Shown piece after piece: positions 33,224 to 46,160 of a stretch of 64,000 bases of DNA; within the stretch, counting starts at the first letter, position 1; each line of letters begins with the position of its first letter. The stretch comes from Pelodera strongyloides (lineage: Eukaryota; Nematoda; Chromadorea; Rhabditida; Rhabditidae), in NCBI GenBank assembly GCA_036852015.1, contig JAANDG010000180.1:62001-126000 (forward strand). The letters run 5' to 3'. The translations under genes were made by a program, and so were the position numbers. The notes under the pieces are model-generated. The model did not search any database, was not told the origin of the DNA, and worked only from the letters and a program-made list of their open reading frames with translations.

Positions 33224-35099
33224 ACCTTCTAAGAGAGCAGCCGGTCAGTAATTACCGTATATCGTTGAATGGACTACCACCACGGTGCCGGTACCAACCC
33301 GAAAAGACAGTGTCTTTCATTGTTAGAACGCCCTCCCTCAGGAAAGAGATATGGAACCTCATTTGCAGACTAATATACAGTATCAATGGTAGAGGTTCAT
33401 GAGACTCTGCACACATAATTTGCATATAATAAATGGAAACGCAGTTCTTCTGCAGTGCTTCTCACAAACCACGTGTCACATCGTTTTAATAAAAAGTTTT
33501 GCGAGATTTACCACCGTGTATATTCATGTGTCTATCAATATACGACACTTCAATTAATGTTCGATATGCCGCAACTTGAGCTCTTTTTCCAGCAGCGTAT
33601 GTATGGACCTAACTAAGTGATCTTAGCTACCGTACACATTTTTATTTTACATTTTGCAAATTGTGCATATAGTCGACTTCAGTCAGTATCGAGGTCCGCA
33701 AGAAGCAGTATTTCATGGGCAACTGAAACATATGATGTTACACAGCACAGTGTTAGACAGCGATAGACTGGAATTTAAGGTAAACTGCTTGTGTAAGGTT
33801 TTCAATCGCTAGCCCTGCCGATGAAGCCAACTACCTGAAACCAAAACCTATAGCTAGCAGGAGTGTGTATTTCAGTCACGGAAGTCACAATGTTCAGTAG
33901 TCTTGCAAAGATATGGCGCCTAATCTTACCTTTTACTGTTTGTTCTTACAGCATCTGCGGATTTCGGCTACCGTAATTTCAGGGTCCATTTTTTAGAAAC
34001 CACTCCATCACCTCCCCGAACTCATTTATTACTGTAATCTAACTTACAAGATATTGGGTTTGAACCTAGCCCAAAAGTTAATATACCCAATGATTTCTCG
34101 TTCGCGAATGTGTTCCCCGGGTAGACCACAATTCTAAGACGACGGTATTATCGTGGATTGAGGGAACCCCGTCATGGAAAAAAGTTGAAGTGAAAAAGAG
34201 TTCCCCCTATGATTGGTGAGGAGTTCAAGTCAATTACCGCGCACCTTACCGCCCCGACAACGCGAGAAATGTGACATATGAAATGGGGTGGCGACTGGAT
34301 ATACACCTGGGCATGGTGGTCCACTTGCACACATATCCGGAAGGAGCTATGCACTTACAGTAGTTTTGGAAGCTTTATCTTAGGTGAGTGTGCTTAGAAC
34401 TTAGAACAACTACCTACTTCTCCAATATCGCCATACCGCGGAACGGTACAGAATCAGTGGTAGAGTAAAACATCCCCTAATTGACTCAAACGATTGTTGT
34501 CTCTGCAACTGCAATATTTCAAAAAAAAATGAAGCTAGAACAGTAAGCGGCAAGCTTAATTTATTCAGTCAAAAAAGATTATAGGTTGGTTTCATTAGTT
34601 GATTCCAGTACTGACGTCTGAGACCATATTCATATATTTCAACTCCGAAATATTATAACAGCCACCCCTTCCATTGGTTTTCCCCTCGAATGTTCCTCCA
34701 TGAAGACCCCTGATCCTGAACAGTCAGTTTTTTAATGATGACAATATTTCGCAAGCATTCAACAAGCCGGCCGCTATGTTCGGAGTCTTTGTGGGTCATA
34801 GAGATGGCTATCAGGAACCTCTGCTAACACGGCTGGTAGCAGATATTAGACAAAGGGAAATTGACGACCGTTAAAGGGAACACACACACACATGAGATGT
34901 GATGACAGAGATTGTATCAATCTTTTAGACGCGGAAAACACATCAACAGAGAGAGGAAAGGGCTGTTTGAAGTTTTACAAAGAGATAAGGCATATCCGGT
35001 AGTGAAGAAAACCCAGTATCCAGTGTGCTAAAGCACTAAAGGAAATGAAACCGCAGAAGTAGAATAAAGAGTTTTTATTGAAGTCTTTTTTATGTATAT
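33224..35099. other. Intergenic DNA, no gene recognised
   Basis: Mixed composition. No ORF longer than 60 codons has splice signals or a recognisable product, and no repeat element was identified. Confidence 0.4.
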
Positions 35100-35310
35100 A
35101 CCAGTCGGCTCACGCCGCCTGAGGCGACTTACATGGTAATATGATTGGTTTAGCATGGGCATGCTTATATACATAGCTTCAAACGTATCGTAAGAATTTC
35201 ACATAATAGGAAACAATTGCATATGCATACTTCGATATTGAGCTGCGACACTCTTTTTATACCCGAACACGAAAATTTGCATTTCCGTAACACACATCGG
35301 TATGCAAATT
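35100..35310 (+). repeat. Dispersed repeat with conserved head, copy 2
   Basis: Matches 9511-9740. The head ACCAGTCGG, the CGCCGCCTGAGGCGACTTAC hairpin and AATATGATTGGTTTAGCATG are nearly identical between copies. Similarity weakens after TATATACA but resumes at TTCGATATT. Confidence 0.6.
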
Positions 35311-36904
35311 ACGTATTCGTCCGAACTGAACAGTTACTCTTTTATATAATAAGAAGATATATTGTCGTAATGTACACACACTGCAACATGTTACGATACG
35401 ACGCTCAAGTAAAGTAATTTTACACAAATGCGAGATATAGGTGCTGTTGTGCAGCATTTCTCTTACAATCCTTTGATTATGTATGTTTCGATTCGACGGC
35501 GCATATATCAATAAACTATATGCCGACAAATATAACTTCCAGGCATAATAAACATAAATTCTCCACCTAGATTGCGGTGGATCGTGTAGGCATTCAAGTC
35601 AACTGCTTTTCCATGCATGATATATTAATGTTCCAATCTGTTCCGGAATTAGCATATAACGACAGTTTTGCAGACCACGTGCCATTCCCCTTTAACATAT
35701 TTCGCCAACCACGTGCCATTCCACTTTAACATCTTCGTCCCCTTGTTTGTGACAATCCCCTGATGTATTTGTCACTTAGTGTGTGGGTGGTTGCCATTGT
35801 TTTCTTCATTTTCTACGTTGCTGATAGATAACTCGAGCAGTACATATTAATTGTCGGAGATAGATAATTGTCCCCAAAATTGTCTCCCACTGTGAGGAGA
35901 ACCGGCCCATCCACCCACTACTTGGGTACATCACAACAAGTACAAACGAACACAATCAAAGAAATAGTCGGACATGATAATTCACACTTTTTTTGGAGAC
36001 ATGTATTAGATGCAAATTATGTTCCGCATTGCTCATAGGGATACAGAAATTTGCATAAGTACATCAGAAGAAGAAATTTGCATAAGTACATCAGAAGAAT
36101 AAAAACCACGTATAGTTTTTTTCGCTCATCTTCGGATTTTAAACAATTGGCAGAATGAAAAAAATTTCCTGGACCACCCAGAAACTCATTTAGCTTGTCG
36201 ATGTTTCACGTTTTTGCCATGTTGTAAATGAGAAAACATGCTGTTTGTGACCTACTGCATCTACTATTACATCTACTATGCTGATATGATGCAAAAATGA
36301 AAGTGTCAACTACAAGAATTATGCGTAGGTAAAGGTATCAACAATAGTAAAATTTTAAAGAGAAAACATAACAGCACTAGTGAGAAAGATAGAAAGAAAT
36401 GACCTTAATATTCTAAATTCTAAATTTGCGCTTCAAGAGCGTGCACGATGGGAGTTCTTTCAAGGGTTTCTGTTCCGCAGAGCTCCTGAGCAGTAGGCGC
36501 AGTCCTTATTAATCAAGGTACCCCGTTTCGACCTCCTCTTTTCTTCAAGTGACATACATGATTCAAGCAGGTTATTAGTTCAAAATGTATCAAATTCGAA
36601 TTGGACACAATACAATACAGATGAAAAAGTTCCGTAGTGTTGGCACTAACTTTCCCTCTGAAGATGAAATCAACTTGCCTGTCCTCTCACTTTGCATCTA
36701 CTGGTTCTATTCCTGATGATCATCAGTCTATCAGCAACTCCTTAACTCTTGTCCTAACACTTGAAAGCCACTTGAGTCTCTCTCGGCGCCTCTTTTAGTA
36801 AAATTCGACAAAAGAACGAATTTTGTCGGCGTGGGGTGCGCGCTCGGGTGCCTGCGCCCACCTATTCACCCTCGCTGATTGCCATTCAATTGATAGCGAG
36901 ATTG
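35311..36904. other. Intergenic DNA with a 27-bp tandem duplication
   Basis: No gene recognised. At 36045-36097 the unit AAATTTGCATAAGTACATCA is repeated twice with a 27-bp period. TTCAAGAGCGTGCAC (about 36433) also occurs near 2130. Confidence 0.4.
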
Positions 36905-37000
36905 AGGGTGTTCTCCCTCTTTATGTACCTCTATCTCATCTCTCTCTCTACTTCTCTCTTCTTCCTTCTCTCCCTCTCTCCCTCTCTTTGTCCCTCCTTT
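36905..37000. repeat. CT-rich tract
   Basis: Interrupted CTCTCC/CTTCTC runs, ending before GTCCCTCC. Confidence 0.85.
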
Positions 37001-37725
37001 TGAAAGAGAAAATCACCAGTGTTAAACCTTAACACTTGTGGCTTTATCGATCCTTGTTGCTGAGATTTGCATGTCAAATACTTACTTTGAGTGTGATATT
37101 TGTAGTTCGTATCCTTAACTTTTATCACGTAATTCATATATTGCAGTGATATTTGATTATCTTACTGTTCATTTAGATGTTTTGATATCAATACGAAATT
37201 TCCAACGATTCGCCACGCAGCTGTCTATGCAGAAACTAAAATCATCGGAAAATTTCAAGTTTGAAAAAGTGCGCATAAAATATTGCACATTATGTGTCTA
37301 TCCCTGCTATCTATCAGTTAACAACAGCTGGGAAATATCGCCGCAAAACATCTGTTCCTATGAAATTCGCAATATAGATTCCAGCGCAAACACTTGAATT
37401 TGAACAGTACTACTGAAAAGTTTTAAAAAAGTAAAAAATATCAAAGCTTTCATACTGTTATGTTTTTGTTTCCTTTTTCATAAACCTTTTTACACCTGTA
37501 GTTTTGGATTGAAAAACTCATATACACTATGATATGTTTGTTTATTTTTATCTGTTTCAATCATTTGCATGTTGGGCATATTTGGTACTGTACCTGTACC
37601 TGTACCTTCTATAGCTACCACATCTCAATTAATTGTTACTGCTATTTTGTACGGCGCTATTCAGTACCATTTCTATTTCGGATTACATATCTCAATTTTT
37701 GAGATCTTCATCTTTGGAGATATCC
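37001..37725. other. Intergenic DNA, no gene recognised
   Basis: AT-rich. The 83-codon ORF at 37146 follows an ATTGCAG, but it lacks a downstream splice partner and a recognisable product. Confidence 0.4.
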
Positions 37726-37804
37726 CTCTCTATCTCTCCTTCTCTCTCCCTCTCTCTCCCTCTCTCTCCCTCTCTCTCCCTCTCTCTCCCTCTCTACCTC
37801 CCTC
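37726..37804. repeat. CTCTCTCC-unit tandem repeat
   Basis: About six near-perfect repeats of CTCTCTCCCT, flanked by looser CT sequence. Confidence 0.95.
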
Positions 37805-38080
37805 TTAGCGTCACTGTTAATCGTTGTTCGTGCCTCCTTTACTGATCCCCTCCCAACCATGTCAGTAGATAGTCAGACCATCCCCTAATCTGATAATTGC
37901 CCTTCATTCAGAACAATCTTTTCTCCCTTTAAACAACTAAACTAAATCTCCATTTTATCTCTCCTTATGATCTATTCTCAGGGAAATGACAAACTGACAA
38001 CCATTGTCATGTCTTACCATTGACAGTTCATAACTTTAGATTACAAAATTACAAGCATGCAATATGATAAGGCAAAAAAA

Positions 38081-38119
38081 AGAGAGTGAGATGGAGAGAG
38101 AGAGAGAGATGAAGAGAAA
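38081..38119. repeat. GA microsatellite
   Basis: GAGAGTGAGATGGAGAGAGA followed by more GA. Opposite polarity to the tract at 37726. Confidence 0.85.
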
Positions 38120-38651
38120 AGGGTAGGAAAGAAAAAGAAGTAGAAAGGAATCTATATATCGTATATGTACAGCATAATACTGGTATACTTTATACCATAA
38201 GACGCGGCTCAAACGCTCATATCATTCCGAAGAAAATATTCTTTTTAACTGCCTGTAGGAAGATGTAGCGGGTTCAGAATAAGTTGTGCAATTAGTGGTG
38301 GGTTTACTGTTAAAAGGTCCAACAGGACAGTAGTTATGCTAACCAATCTTTTCCCTTGAAAAGCACACCTCCCTCCATTATGTCTATGTATTTTCCCCAC
38401 TATTATCTCACGCCTTGCCTGCGAAATAAGCATAAGATTTGTGTGATTTCAAACTTGCCTCGGTTTCCTGTTTTTGGTGTTCATGCAATGGCTAAGATGT
38501 CAGTTCGACTCATTTTCATTCCCCTTTATTCACAATAATTTCGCACCCTCTGGACATGCTAACCGGATAATAATCACACCTTTTTCACTCTTGCGATTTT
38601 GTATACATAAACACTTTTCCGCTTGAGAAAATAGAGTTTATTAGGAAAACT

Positions 38652-38688
<37 letters not shown>
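38652..38688. repeat. Pure GA microsatellite
   Basis: An uninterrupted (AG)n run of about 36 bp. Confidence 0.95.
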
Positions 38689-38690
<2 letters not shown>

Positions 38691-39219
38691 GGATAGCCAT
38701 ATAAATCCATCGAGTCACTCAGAGACGAATTCCGATGATCGAAGTAAAGAATTACTTTCTACTTGGTGATAGTGTGATGATTCAGTAGGTACATATGCAA
38801 ATATGGTCATTTATTTAGACCGTACAAAAGGCGAAGGTTGAAAATAGACGTACCAAGCGCAAGCCATCCGCGATTCACATTCTTATTGTTAGTCTCCATG
38901 AATTACAAAGTCTATAGTCAGACGCCTTGCTAATCCTTGTCCACACATATTAACAACAAAAACACCCAAATAATTGCCCTGCCCCATTCCTCCAGCTAAT
39001 TAGTGATATAAATCCGACTTTATCCTGTTTACTTCGTAGCTGTCTACCGAAGGACCCATCCTAAAAATTAGAATTTACGTTTGTTGGTCTAGCTGTCTAC
39101 CTATCAAACAGCAGGAACGGTAACCTTATATAAAGATCTTACTTCAGCTAAATTCTGTCATATATTACATGTTTGGAATTACTGCTATATCAGGCAAATT
39201 AAGACTTCGCGATGAGCTC

Positions 39220-39245
39220 TCCCTCTCTCCCTCCCTCTCTCTCTC

Positions 39246-39284
<39 letters not shown>
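39220..39284. repeat. CT microsatellite
   Basis: CTCCCTC units passing into an uninterrupted (CT)n run. Confidence 0.95.
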
Positions 39285-39287
<3 letters not shown>

Positions 39288-41027
39288 AGCTTGTCTTATT
39301 ACTAATGCCCGGCGCTTCTTCCTCCCTTGTATATATTCGCTTCTCATATAAACTGATGGTCCCATCTGGTCCATCTTTTACTAACACTGACCAATCCAAC
39401 ACTAACACATCTCATATTACAAGAGACAACAGCTAACATCATATTATACCACCAAATGTCGATTTAGTAATCCTGCAAGTAATCCCCAATAAACAATACA
39501 TTTCTTGTAGCCAGACCTTATTTGGCTTAGAGACAGTTCTGAATAACAATGTAACGTCCCGTTTTAACTTATGTTCTGGAGCTAAGCCCTAAGTTTCATC
39601 GCAGCAACATGTATTACTTAATGCAGCCCAAGGGGAAACGTGGTTTCAGCTTTGCAAATTGCACGCAGGTGTGCCGCAGTCCCGGAAATCACCTTGCGCG
39701 CGCGTAGGTTCAATTACCTACCAGTATCTGTACCAATTTACCGTATGGTCGTCTAGGTGGTCGTGTAGTACATCATCCTGGTGCATATTGACGACATTGA
39801 CAACGTGCTGGATAACGAGGTCAGCCGAGGTCGTCGCCCAGCCCAGCATCTGACAGTACCCCCGTCTTAACCGCCCAACCTATCTACAGTATATTTCCAT
39901 TAGATTGGGTGAGGTGCGTAGGGGCAATTATCTCCCCGCCTTACTTTCCGCACCCTCCTTTTTGTTGGGGAGGCGGTCCCAGAACTCTCAATTCAACTAT
40001 TCATCTCCCACATCCCCCCACAGATCATCAGCAGTCACTGAGTGAGACTCCCGGGTAGACTTGCCCAGATAACGCCCCCGATGTCACCCGGGTTCCCGAA
40101 CACGTTGGAAATCCAAATCCTGCGGCGATTGAAGTTATCAACACATCAGCCCAGTTTAGTGTTCAACTTGTTGTCAGCCTTATCAGCCGATTCTTTTAGC
40201 TTTCTTAGCAGTTTCTTAGTACCGTATCCAGTCGTGCTATTACCGTACGATCATAGATCCACTAATAAGCCACATATGGTCGTCAACCGGAACAAGGTAA
40301 TGAAAACTGACAGGTTAATTTTTGAAACGACCGCTCCTTATCTTTACATCTAACGAATTATGGCCACAATTTTCATTTCTACTGTGCCAAACATGTGCTT
40401 GACGTTGTAACCTGACTATTGTCTTACTTTACTTTATCCTATCCTAAACTATCATCCTATCCCTTTCCCTCCACTCCATATCTTATTATATACACTTCTG
40501 CTCCTCTCCCTAATTAAAGATCTTATCACCGAGCTCGGGGCTTAATTCCGCGGCTCATTACTTTGAGATCATTTGCACTCCCAGCTTCAGCCGGGCTCTT
40601 CTTAGATATGAAGGTTTGGCCCCCGGGCCGGCCCGCTTCTCATTTCATAGAGGGTCGGTTGTGTTAATTGGAGGGATGCGGGCATGCCTGCTGCCACGGA
40701 CAGATTGTACCAATCTTCGCCCTATCAGAAAACCGCCCCCTTGCGGATCTGTGTATGAACCTCTCGATTCATGCACTCTCTAGCTGTGCTCTCGCATTGG
40801 CCCATCTGCTCTGCGATACACGTTTCGAATGTTGACAATGCGCAATCTCAGTCCAGCCATTCCTAGTATCTCTAATATCTCACAGATTGTAATTATCTAT
40901 ACCCTCGCTCGTAATTATCTTTGTGCAATTCGCATCTTTCAATGTATGATATGTCCACTCCATAATTATCTCAATTTGTTCAAAAACTTATCACCCTACA
41001 ATATGATGGTTTTTAATGATGAGGAAG
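39285..41027. other. Intergenic DNA with a GC-rich patch, no gene recognised
   Basis: Includes a GC-richer patch at about 40530-40750 (GCCCCCGGGCCGGCCCGC at 40619-40636) and several TTATC/GATAA motifs. A segment near 39700 (GTAGGTTCAATTACC) weakly resembles a B box. No exon is supported. Confidence 0.4.
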
Positions 41028-41323
41028 TTAAAGGGATCGGTCTGTTTTTTTTTTTATACAACAATTTCAATACTCACGAAGATATTGGGTGATAAAGTGG
41101 TGGATTGATCGGCCCCGAATGGGGTAATTGTCTCTATACAAACAAGGCAGGACAATTGCCCTTTTTGCATTTCGGACCGATCAATCCAACACTTTATCAC
41201 CCAATATCTTCGTGAGTATTGAAATTGAACACTACCTTTTGTATTCCAAATTTTTATTATCCCTTAGAGAAAATAAAGAAACAAAAAAAACAGACACAAT
41301 TTAAGGTGAACCGATCCCTTTAA
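41028..41323. mobile_element. TTAA MITE, family D
   Basis: TTAAAGGGATCGGTCTGTTT at the left and CCGATCCCTTTAA at the right. Inside, AATTTCAATACTCACGAAGA and the next about 30 bases are mirrored almost perfectly at 41181-41227, giving a strong hairpin. Only copy in the window. Confidence 0.88.
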
Positions 41324-42300
41324 GGTATCGGGCCTTCTTTGTGGACCACCCAAAATATTTTGAATTTGCACTCAAATATAAAGTACACCGAAGAATCATG
41401 AGAATTAATAGCGCGTTTTTAATTAAACTATGCAATAGTGTCCCACAATAGAACACGTGTAAGCCGCGTGAGAGCGGCATGGTTTCGGAGTACAAATTCA
41501 AATCTGCGCATCCTTTTCCGTGCCGCAGTTTTCACGATGTGCAGAATTTCCAGCTAATAATTATTCTGATCGAATTGTAAGTTGTAAGAAAACAAATCTA
41601 TCTCTTAGTAATCTGTTATAGATCTGTTCCCGTTAACAGATGGGTCATCTATATAGTGATTATTGCGTGCCAGAGGCAGACGTTTAGTATCGTGTTAGCA
41701 TCAAATCTGCAAGGGCCGAAGATCTGTTAGTATGCATTCTTATGCCGCCTAATGAGCATTGATTGGGTATTGGATATGTTATCAACCCTTTAATATGCTA
41801 AAGTCAATCGTAGTCATTGGCACCATTACGCAGGCATTCGTAGATTTTGTAGTAACGTTACTCATTACAGTACTAAAGTTGTTATTTAAAAATCCAAATT
41901 CGCTACTGAATATTTACGTAAATAAGTGAATTTGTAGGACGTATATAAGCATATTATAAAAACAGTGGATGGTGCTAGCCTACAATAACTCTACACGTAC
42001 TTCTACGGCTTGTATGTTATTGTTCGTTTGATTTTTGGTTTTCCAACATTTTACGATGAAGTTACGTATCTAATCGTCAATTTCCAACATCTAATCGTCA
42101 AAATATAAACAACACAGATTTTTTTTAACATTATGGCGGAGCTACCGCGCCAGTAGCTTCGCGCATTTTTTTCAATCTATAACTTTTTTATCGGTAAATC
42201 GTCTGGGTTCTGAGAATTCTGTTTCTACCGTAACCCGCCGTGATTAGACCGTGCTTTTGCGACAATGGGCGGTGCTTCTCCTAGGCTCGTGCGCGAAGCA
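41324..42300. other. Intergenic DNA, no gene recognised
   Basis: AT-rich, with no supported exon. TAATCGTCAA and TCTAATCGTCAA are repeated near 42070 and 42090. Confidence 0.4.
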
Positions 42301-42381
42301 AGAGAGTAGAGAGAGAGAGAGAGGGAGAGAGAGGGGAAAGAGAGATAGGGGAGAGAGAGAGAGAGAAATAGAGAGAGAAGT
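42301..42381. repeat. GA-rich tract
   Basis: Interrupted (GA)n and GGGAGAGA runs. Confidence 0.9.
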
Positions 42382-42639
42382 GAGGCGTACTTGATAATTT
42401 GTTTGTTCATATATTCGCAGTTGAGAATATGAAAGTGGGCGGATCCAGTCTACTTCCATTTCACACGTTCTTTCCTCCTCATTCTACAAACATTTTCGAA
42501 ACTCTATCAAGTTTCTGCGCGCCTTGCACGGTTTGCGAACCTTAGCGTAGCCTCGTCCATGGTAAATATTGTCTTAAAGGAAGGCAGTCACTTCAAAATC
42601 AACTGGTAGCTAAGACAATAATTGGGGAATGGGGGGGCG

Positions 42640-42860
42640 ATATTATGATGATGCACATCACTAACGACATTGCCGGGTGAAAGACTGCTAGTTGATTGAT
42701 ACACTGATGCTATTTGGAAAATTTGCATATGAGATCCTATGAACGATCGTCCGCGGCAGGTTAGCCATGGTAACTCAAGAACAATTATATTATGATGATG
42801 CACATCACTAACGACATTGCCGGGTGAAAGACTGCTAGTTGATTGATACACTGATGCTAT
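42640..42860. repeat. 74-bp direct duplication with a MITE-derived spacer
   Basis: ATATTATGATGATGCACATC and the following 54 bases occur identically at 42640-42713 and 42787-42860. The 73-bp spacer starts TTGGAAAATTTGCATATGAG and contains GAACGATCGTCCGCGGCAG, pieces of the family A arm and loop. Confidence 0.9.
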
Positions 42861-43719
42861 GTTTTTGAGATCGAACCCAGGTTCCGGATTACTTCAGATT
42901 TCTATTTTTTTCGGATGACTCTTTTGTCTTCACAGAAAGTAAGAACGACCACTTTTGGCGCTACATCCTCTACGTGATAATGATGAACTAACGCGGTGTG
43001 TTTTCTTGAAGGAATATCTTTTTCAAATAACCACATGTTCCTAATCAACTCATCTTCTCAGCATGCTATCGCCAAGTTGTGCGTCGGTTTCCCCTTTTAC
43101 CTAACTGGCCCCAAAAATAGCCGATGGGTGTTAGCATCCCAGGGATCAGTGGTTCCCCAGGGTCCTATGCCCCTGGGGAGTCTCACACCCCGCAGGTGTT
43201 TCTCCCCCTTATCTCTCACCTGCATAACCACACCTCCCCCGATCATTCCCCAATCAGTGGGTGATCATTCCTAATCCACCCTAAGTACCCCCATTCACTA
43301 ATGTCCATCCCCACATTGAATGACATCGGATTATCAGCCCATCTAGGCCCAGTTAATCCCTAAGATTTGACAATTTCACGGTGACAAGACTTCGACTCCT
43401 TGTCAGTTTGTCACTTAGAGTTGTCAGTTTCCAATTGACCAATAAGTTTGTTTTTCATTCCTCTACTTGATTGTAGGATCTATATGTATATATCCATTGA
43501 TTTCGTTTAGTGATACACCCATGCGAACCCGTATTGTTAATTCTCTTTTAATGTGCGGCCCCGCGTTTCCCTTTTCATATAGCAAAGCTGTACAAACACT
43601 GATTAGTATTGATGAGCCATTGTCATTTTATATATCACCCTTTTGGTCAGCTCGGTATGCAGCAATGGAAACTGTCAATGCTTTTCATGGTTTTTGTACT
43701 GAATGTCAAACTGTTAGCG
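42861..43719. other. Intergenic DNA with a GC-rich, CCC-rich patch
   Basis: 43100-43270 is rich in CCCC/GGGG words (CCCAGGGATCAGTGGTTCCC, ATGCCCCTGGGGAG). TTATCAG/GATTATCAG motifs occur at 43330-43345. No exon is supported. Confidence 0.4.
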
Positions 43720-43890
43720 TTAAAGCGAAATGCTAGCCCCTTTGGAAAATTTGCATATGATAAGCAAGTCCTATGTATCCAATGCTAATTTTGTACGATT
43801 GCCGTGGACGATCGTACAAAATTAGCATATGATACATAGGATTTGCTTATCATATGTAAATTTTCCAAAGGGGCTAGCATTTCGCTTTAA
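43720..43890. mobile_element. TTAA MITE, family A, intact copy
   Basis: 171 bp with perfect TTAA at both ends, termini TTAAAGCGAAATGCTAGCC and GGCTAGCATTTCGCTTTAA, and nearly uninterrupted arm complementarity. Best template for the family consensus in this window. Confidence 0.95.
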
Positions 43891-44221
43891 CTTAATAAGA
43901 GGGTTTACCAAACCTTTCCCGCAACATGAAAGTTATCGTGCAAGCCTCAAGCGGCGTAAGGTCGGCGGGCGCATTTATAAGTCAACTTTCTGCCGCGTGC
44001 AATCTGCAAGCCACCACTTTGTGCGCCATTTTCACGCCGTTTGTTCGCCTGCAGTTTTTCCTCCTTCCTTGTTTATTCATTTTTTTTATAATTCTCCCAA
44101 ATTTGCAAAATAACCTTGAATTGGCGGTCCATTTACACGGCTTTCATAAATCGATTGGCAATCCGGTGCAGTAACAGTACCCCAAATCGTGTCATCACTG
44201 ATTACTACCACATCTGTTGTC

Positions 44222-44275
44222 CTCTCTCTGTCTGTCTCTCCCTCTCTCGCCCTCTCTCTCTCTCTCTTTCTCTTT
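44222..44275. repeat. CT-rich tract
   Basis: CTCTCTCTGTCTGTCTCTCC followed by CT runs. Confidence 0.85.
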
Positions 44276-44457
44276 GTCTGATCGGAGGCTCACTCTCCCT
44301 CTCCTTCTCCCAACTGATCCTCAGCTGATTACTTACCCGAACTCACTCTCTATCCCTCATCTGCTCCCCTCCAACTGCTCGTCTGCTCACTCTCCAATTC
44401 ACACCCTCTCTAACTCCCATGACCCTCACCCTCTCTAACTCCCCTTTGTCTTTCATC

Positions 44458-44458
<1 letters not shown>

Positions 44459-44490
<32 letters not shown>
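44459..44490. repeat. CT microsatellite
   Basis: An uninterrupted (CT)n run of about 30 bp. Confidence 0.9.
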
Positions 44491-44491
<1 letters not shown>

Positions 44492-44602
44492 GACCGTGTA
44501 GTACCATCTCAATCACTATTGTTACCACTTCACCAAGGTTTCTTTCCCCTTTTCTCTCCCTATCATCAGAGATTCGCAAATTTGCATATTACGTAGTTTT
44601 TC

Positions 44603-44784
44603 TTAAAGCGAAATACCGGCCGGTTTTTGAAACACATCGAATACATCACCATTTTTATGCTTAACATATGCAAATGAACATGAATTAGAATAAAGATCGA
44701 GGTAAATTCGAGCAACTTTCATGAATACGTAAGTATTGAGCAGTCCGCGATGCGTTTCAACAACCGGCCGGTATTTCGCTTTAA
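44603..44784. mobile_element. TTAA MITE, family B, intact copy
   Basis: TTAAAGCGAAATACCGGCCGG at the left and CCGGCCGGTATTTCGCTTTAA at the right, with ACATATGCAAATGAAC in the centre. Confidence 0.94.
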
Positions 44785-46000
44785 TCGTTTTATGAAATGT
44801 GGGGTCTAGTGGTATATTTTGCTTCCCGTACGAAACAATAATTTGTAAGTTTATCTTTGTTTTTCATAACGTTCTAGGTTGTTGGAAGGCTGTCACTTAA
44901 ATCTTATACTAGGAGGCTAGGAGCTCGCGTAGCGGAATTTGTCACAATGAGACGTGTTTGGGTCTTACCATTATTAGGTCTCGTATGTGTACTCCTTTTC
45001 CTTCATTAATTTATATTTTTTTAATTTACCGGGCAATTAAACAACTTAATATTAATTAACGTGTCCCCTCATTAGCATTAAATTTCATACTGATGTGTAG
45101 CATTAATAGAAACAATACTTTTAACATACTTATACAATAACTCTGTTATATCTCTTTTCGCATTCTTACGTGGTTTTGGGGGTCATAAAAGTCTGCTTAT
45201 ACGAGTGTCCAGTGTATGTCCTTTCTTATGTGTGACTATTGATATTGTATTTGATAGTATTATTGATATTCTATTGATATATTCCCGCCCAGAACGGGCA
45301 CCCTCGCCCGCCAGCGTGCCTTTCCCAATAATGGGCCACCCAACGGGCTATCATATCACAAGAAAAATTGCCTTGCTTTCTTATATTTTTCTAAAATAAG
45401 CTAGCTCCACTTTTATTTCCAATTCTTCTTCATAGCTTATCAGAATCAGAGCTTCAGAATTCAAGCTAACTTGTCCAATAAGGTTTTTTTCTTTAATTTT
45501 ACTATTATTTAAATGGAGGTGGAAAAAAATAATAGTTGATGTTTCACGCATGAGTTATATAGCGGGCGTTCTATAGCACATACCGCTAACACAAATTTTT
45601 TGGTATGCGTGTCAATACGCACAGTTACTGATGAGGGCGTCACTATTGATTATTTAAAAAAAAACTAAATTAGCATTTTGTATTTTCTTTTCATATAAAC
45701 TAAATGAACGCTCAAAAAGAAAGCGTACTATCAGGATATCAATACTAAAAGATAGCGTTCCAATGTTTGTTTTCGCTCACTGATTCATATTCAGACTTTT
45801 GCTTTTGTAAACGATTATTTCCGTTTTCTATCAGCGTTATCACTGCAATATTATATTATATGACTTTGGTTTCCTTTCCTCACATTTTATAGGGTTTCCC
45901 GGTGTCTTAGGTTATACCCGTTATTCGTCTATAGGTATTTAGTCACTTTAGTGTATACTGATTGTATAAATACTTTCTTCTTAATATTTAATCTCATCGT
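44785..46000. other. Intergenic DNA, AT-rich, no gene recognised
   Basis: One GC-richer stretch at about 45285-45350 (CCCGCCCAGAACGGGCACCC). No exon is supported. Confidence 0.4.
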
Positions 46001-46160
46001 CCAACTTATAAGGAGCTAACAGCTCAATGGTAACTCTTATGTGTACAACAAGTGAGATAAATTTGGTGATGATGCTAAATATAATAAAACATCGTCCAAG
46101 CTACTGTATTGTTTTACAAACATAAAATTTACCATTCAGCTGTTAGCTACACATATAAGG
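46001..46160. mobile_element. Palindromic element, family H
   Basis: The inverted arms GCTAACAGCTCAATGGTAA (46015-46033) and TTTACCATTCAGCTGTTAGC (about 46128-46147) are flanked by TTATAAGG and ATATAAGG. No other copy in the window. Confidence 0.65.

Noticed and set aside
39165..39374. Arg/Glu and Ser/Leu repeat ORFs at CT/GA tracts, here and at several other sites between 33 and 55 kb
   Set aside because: Microsatellite translations only.
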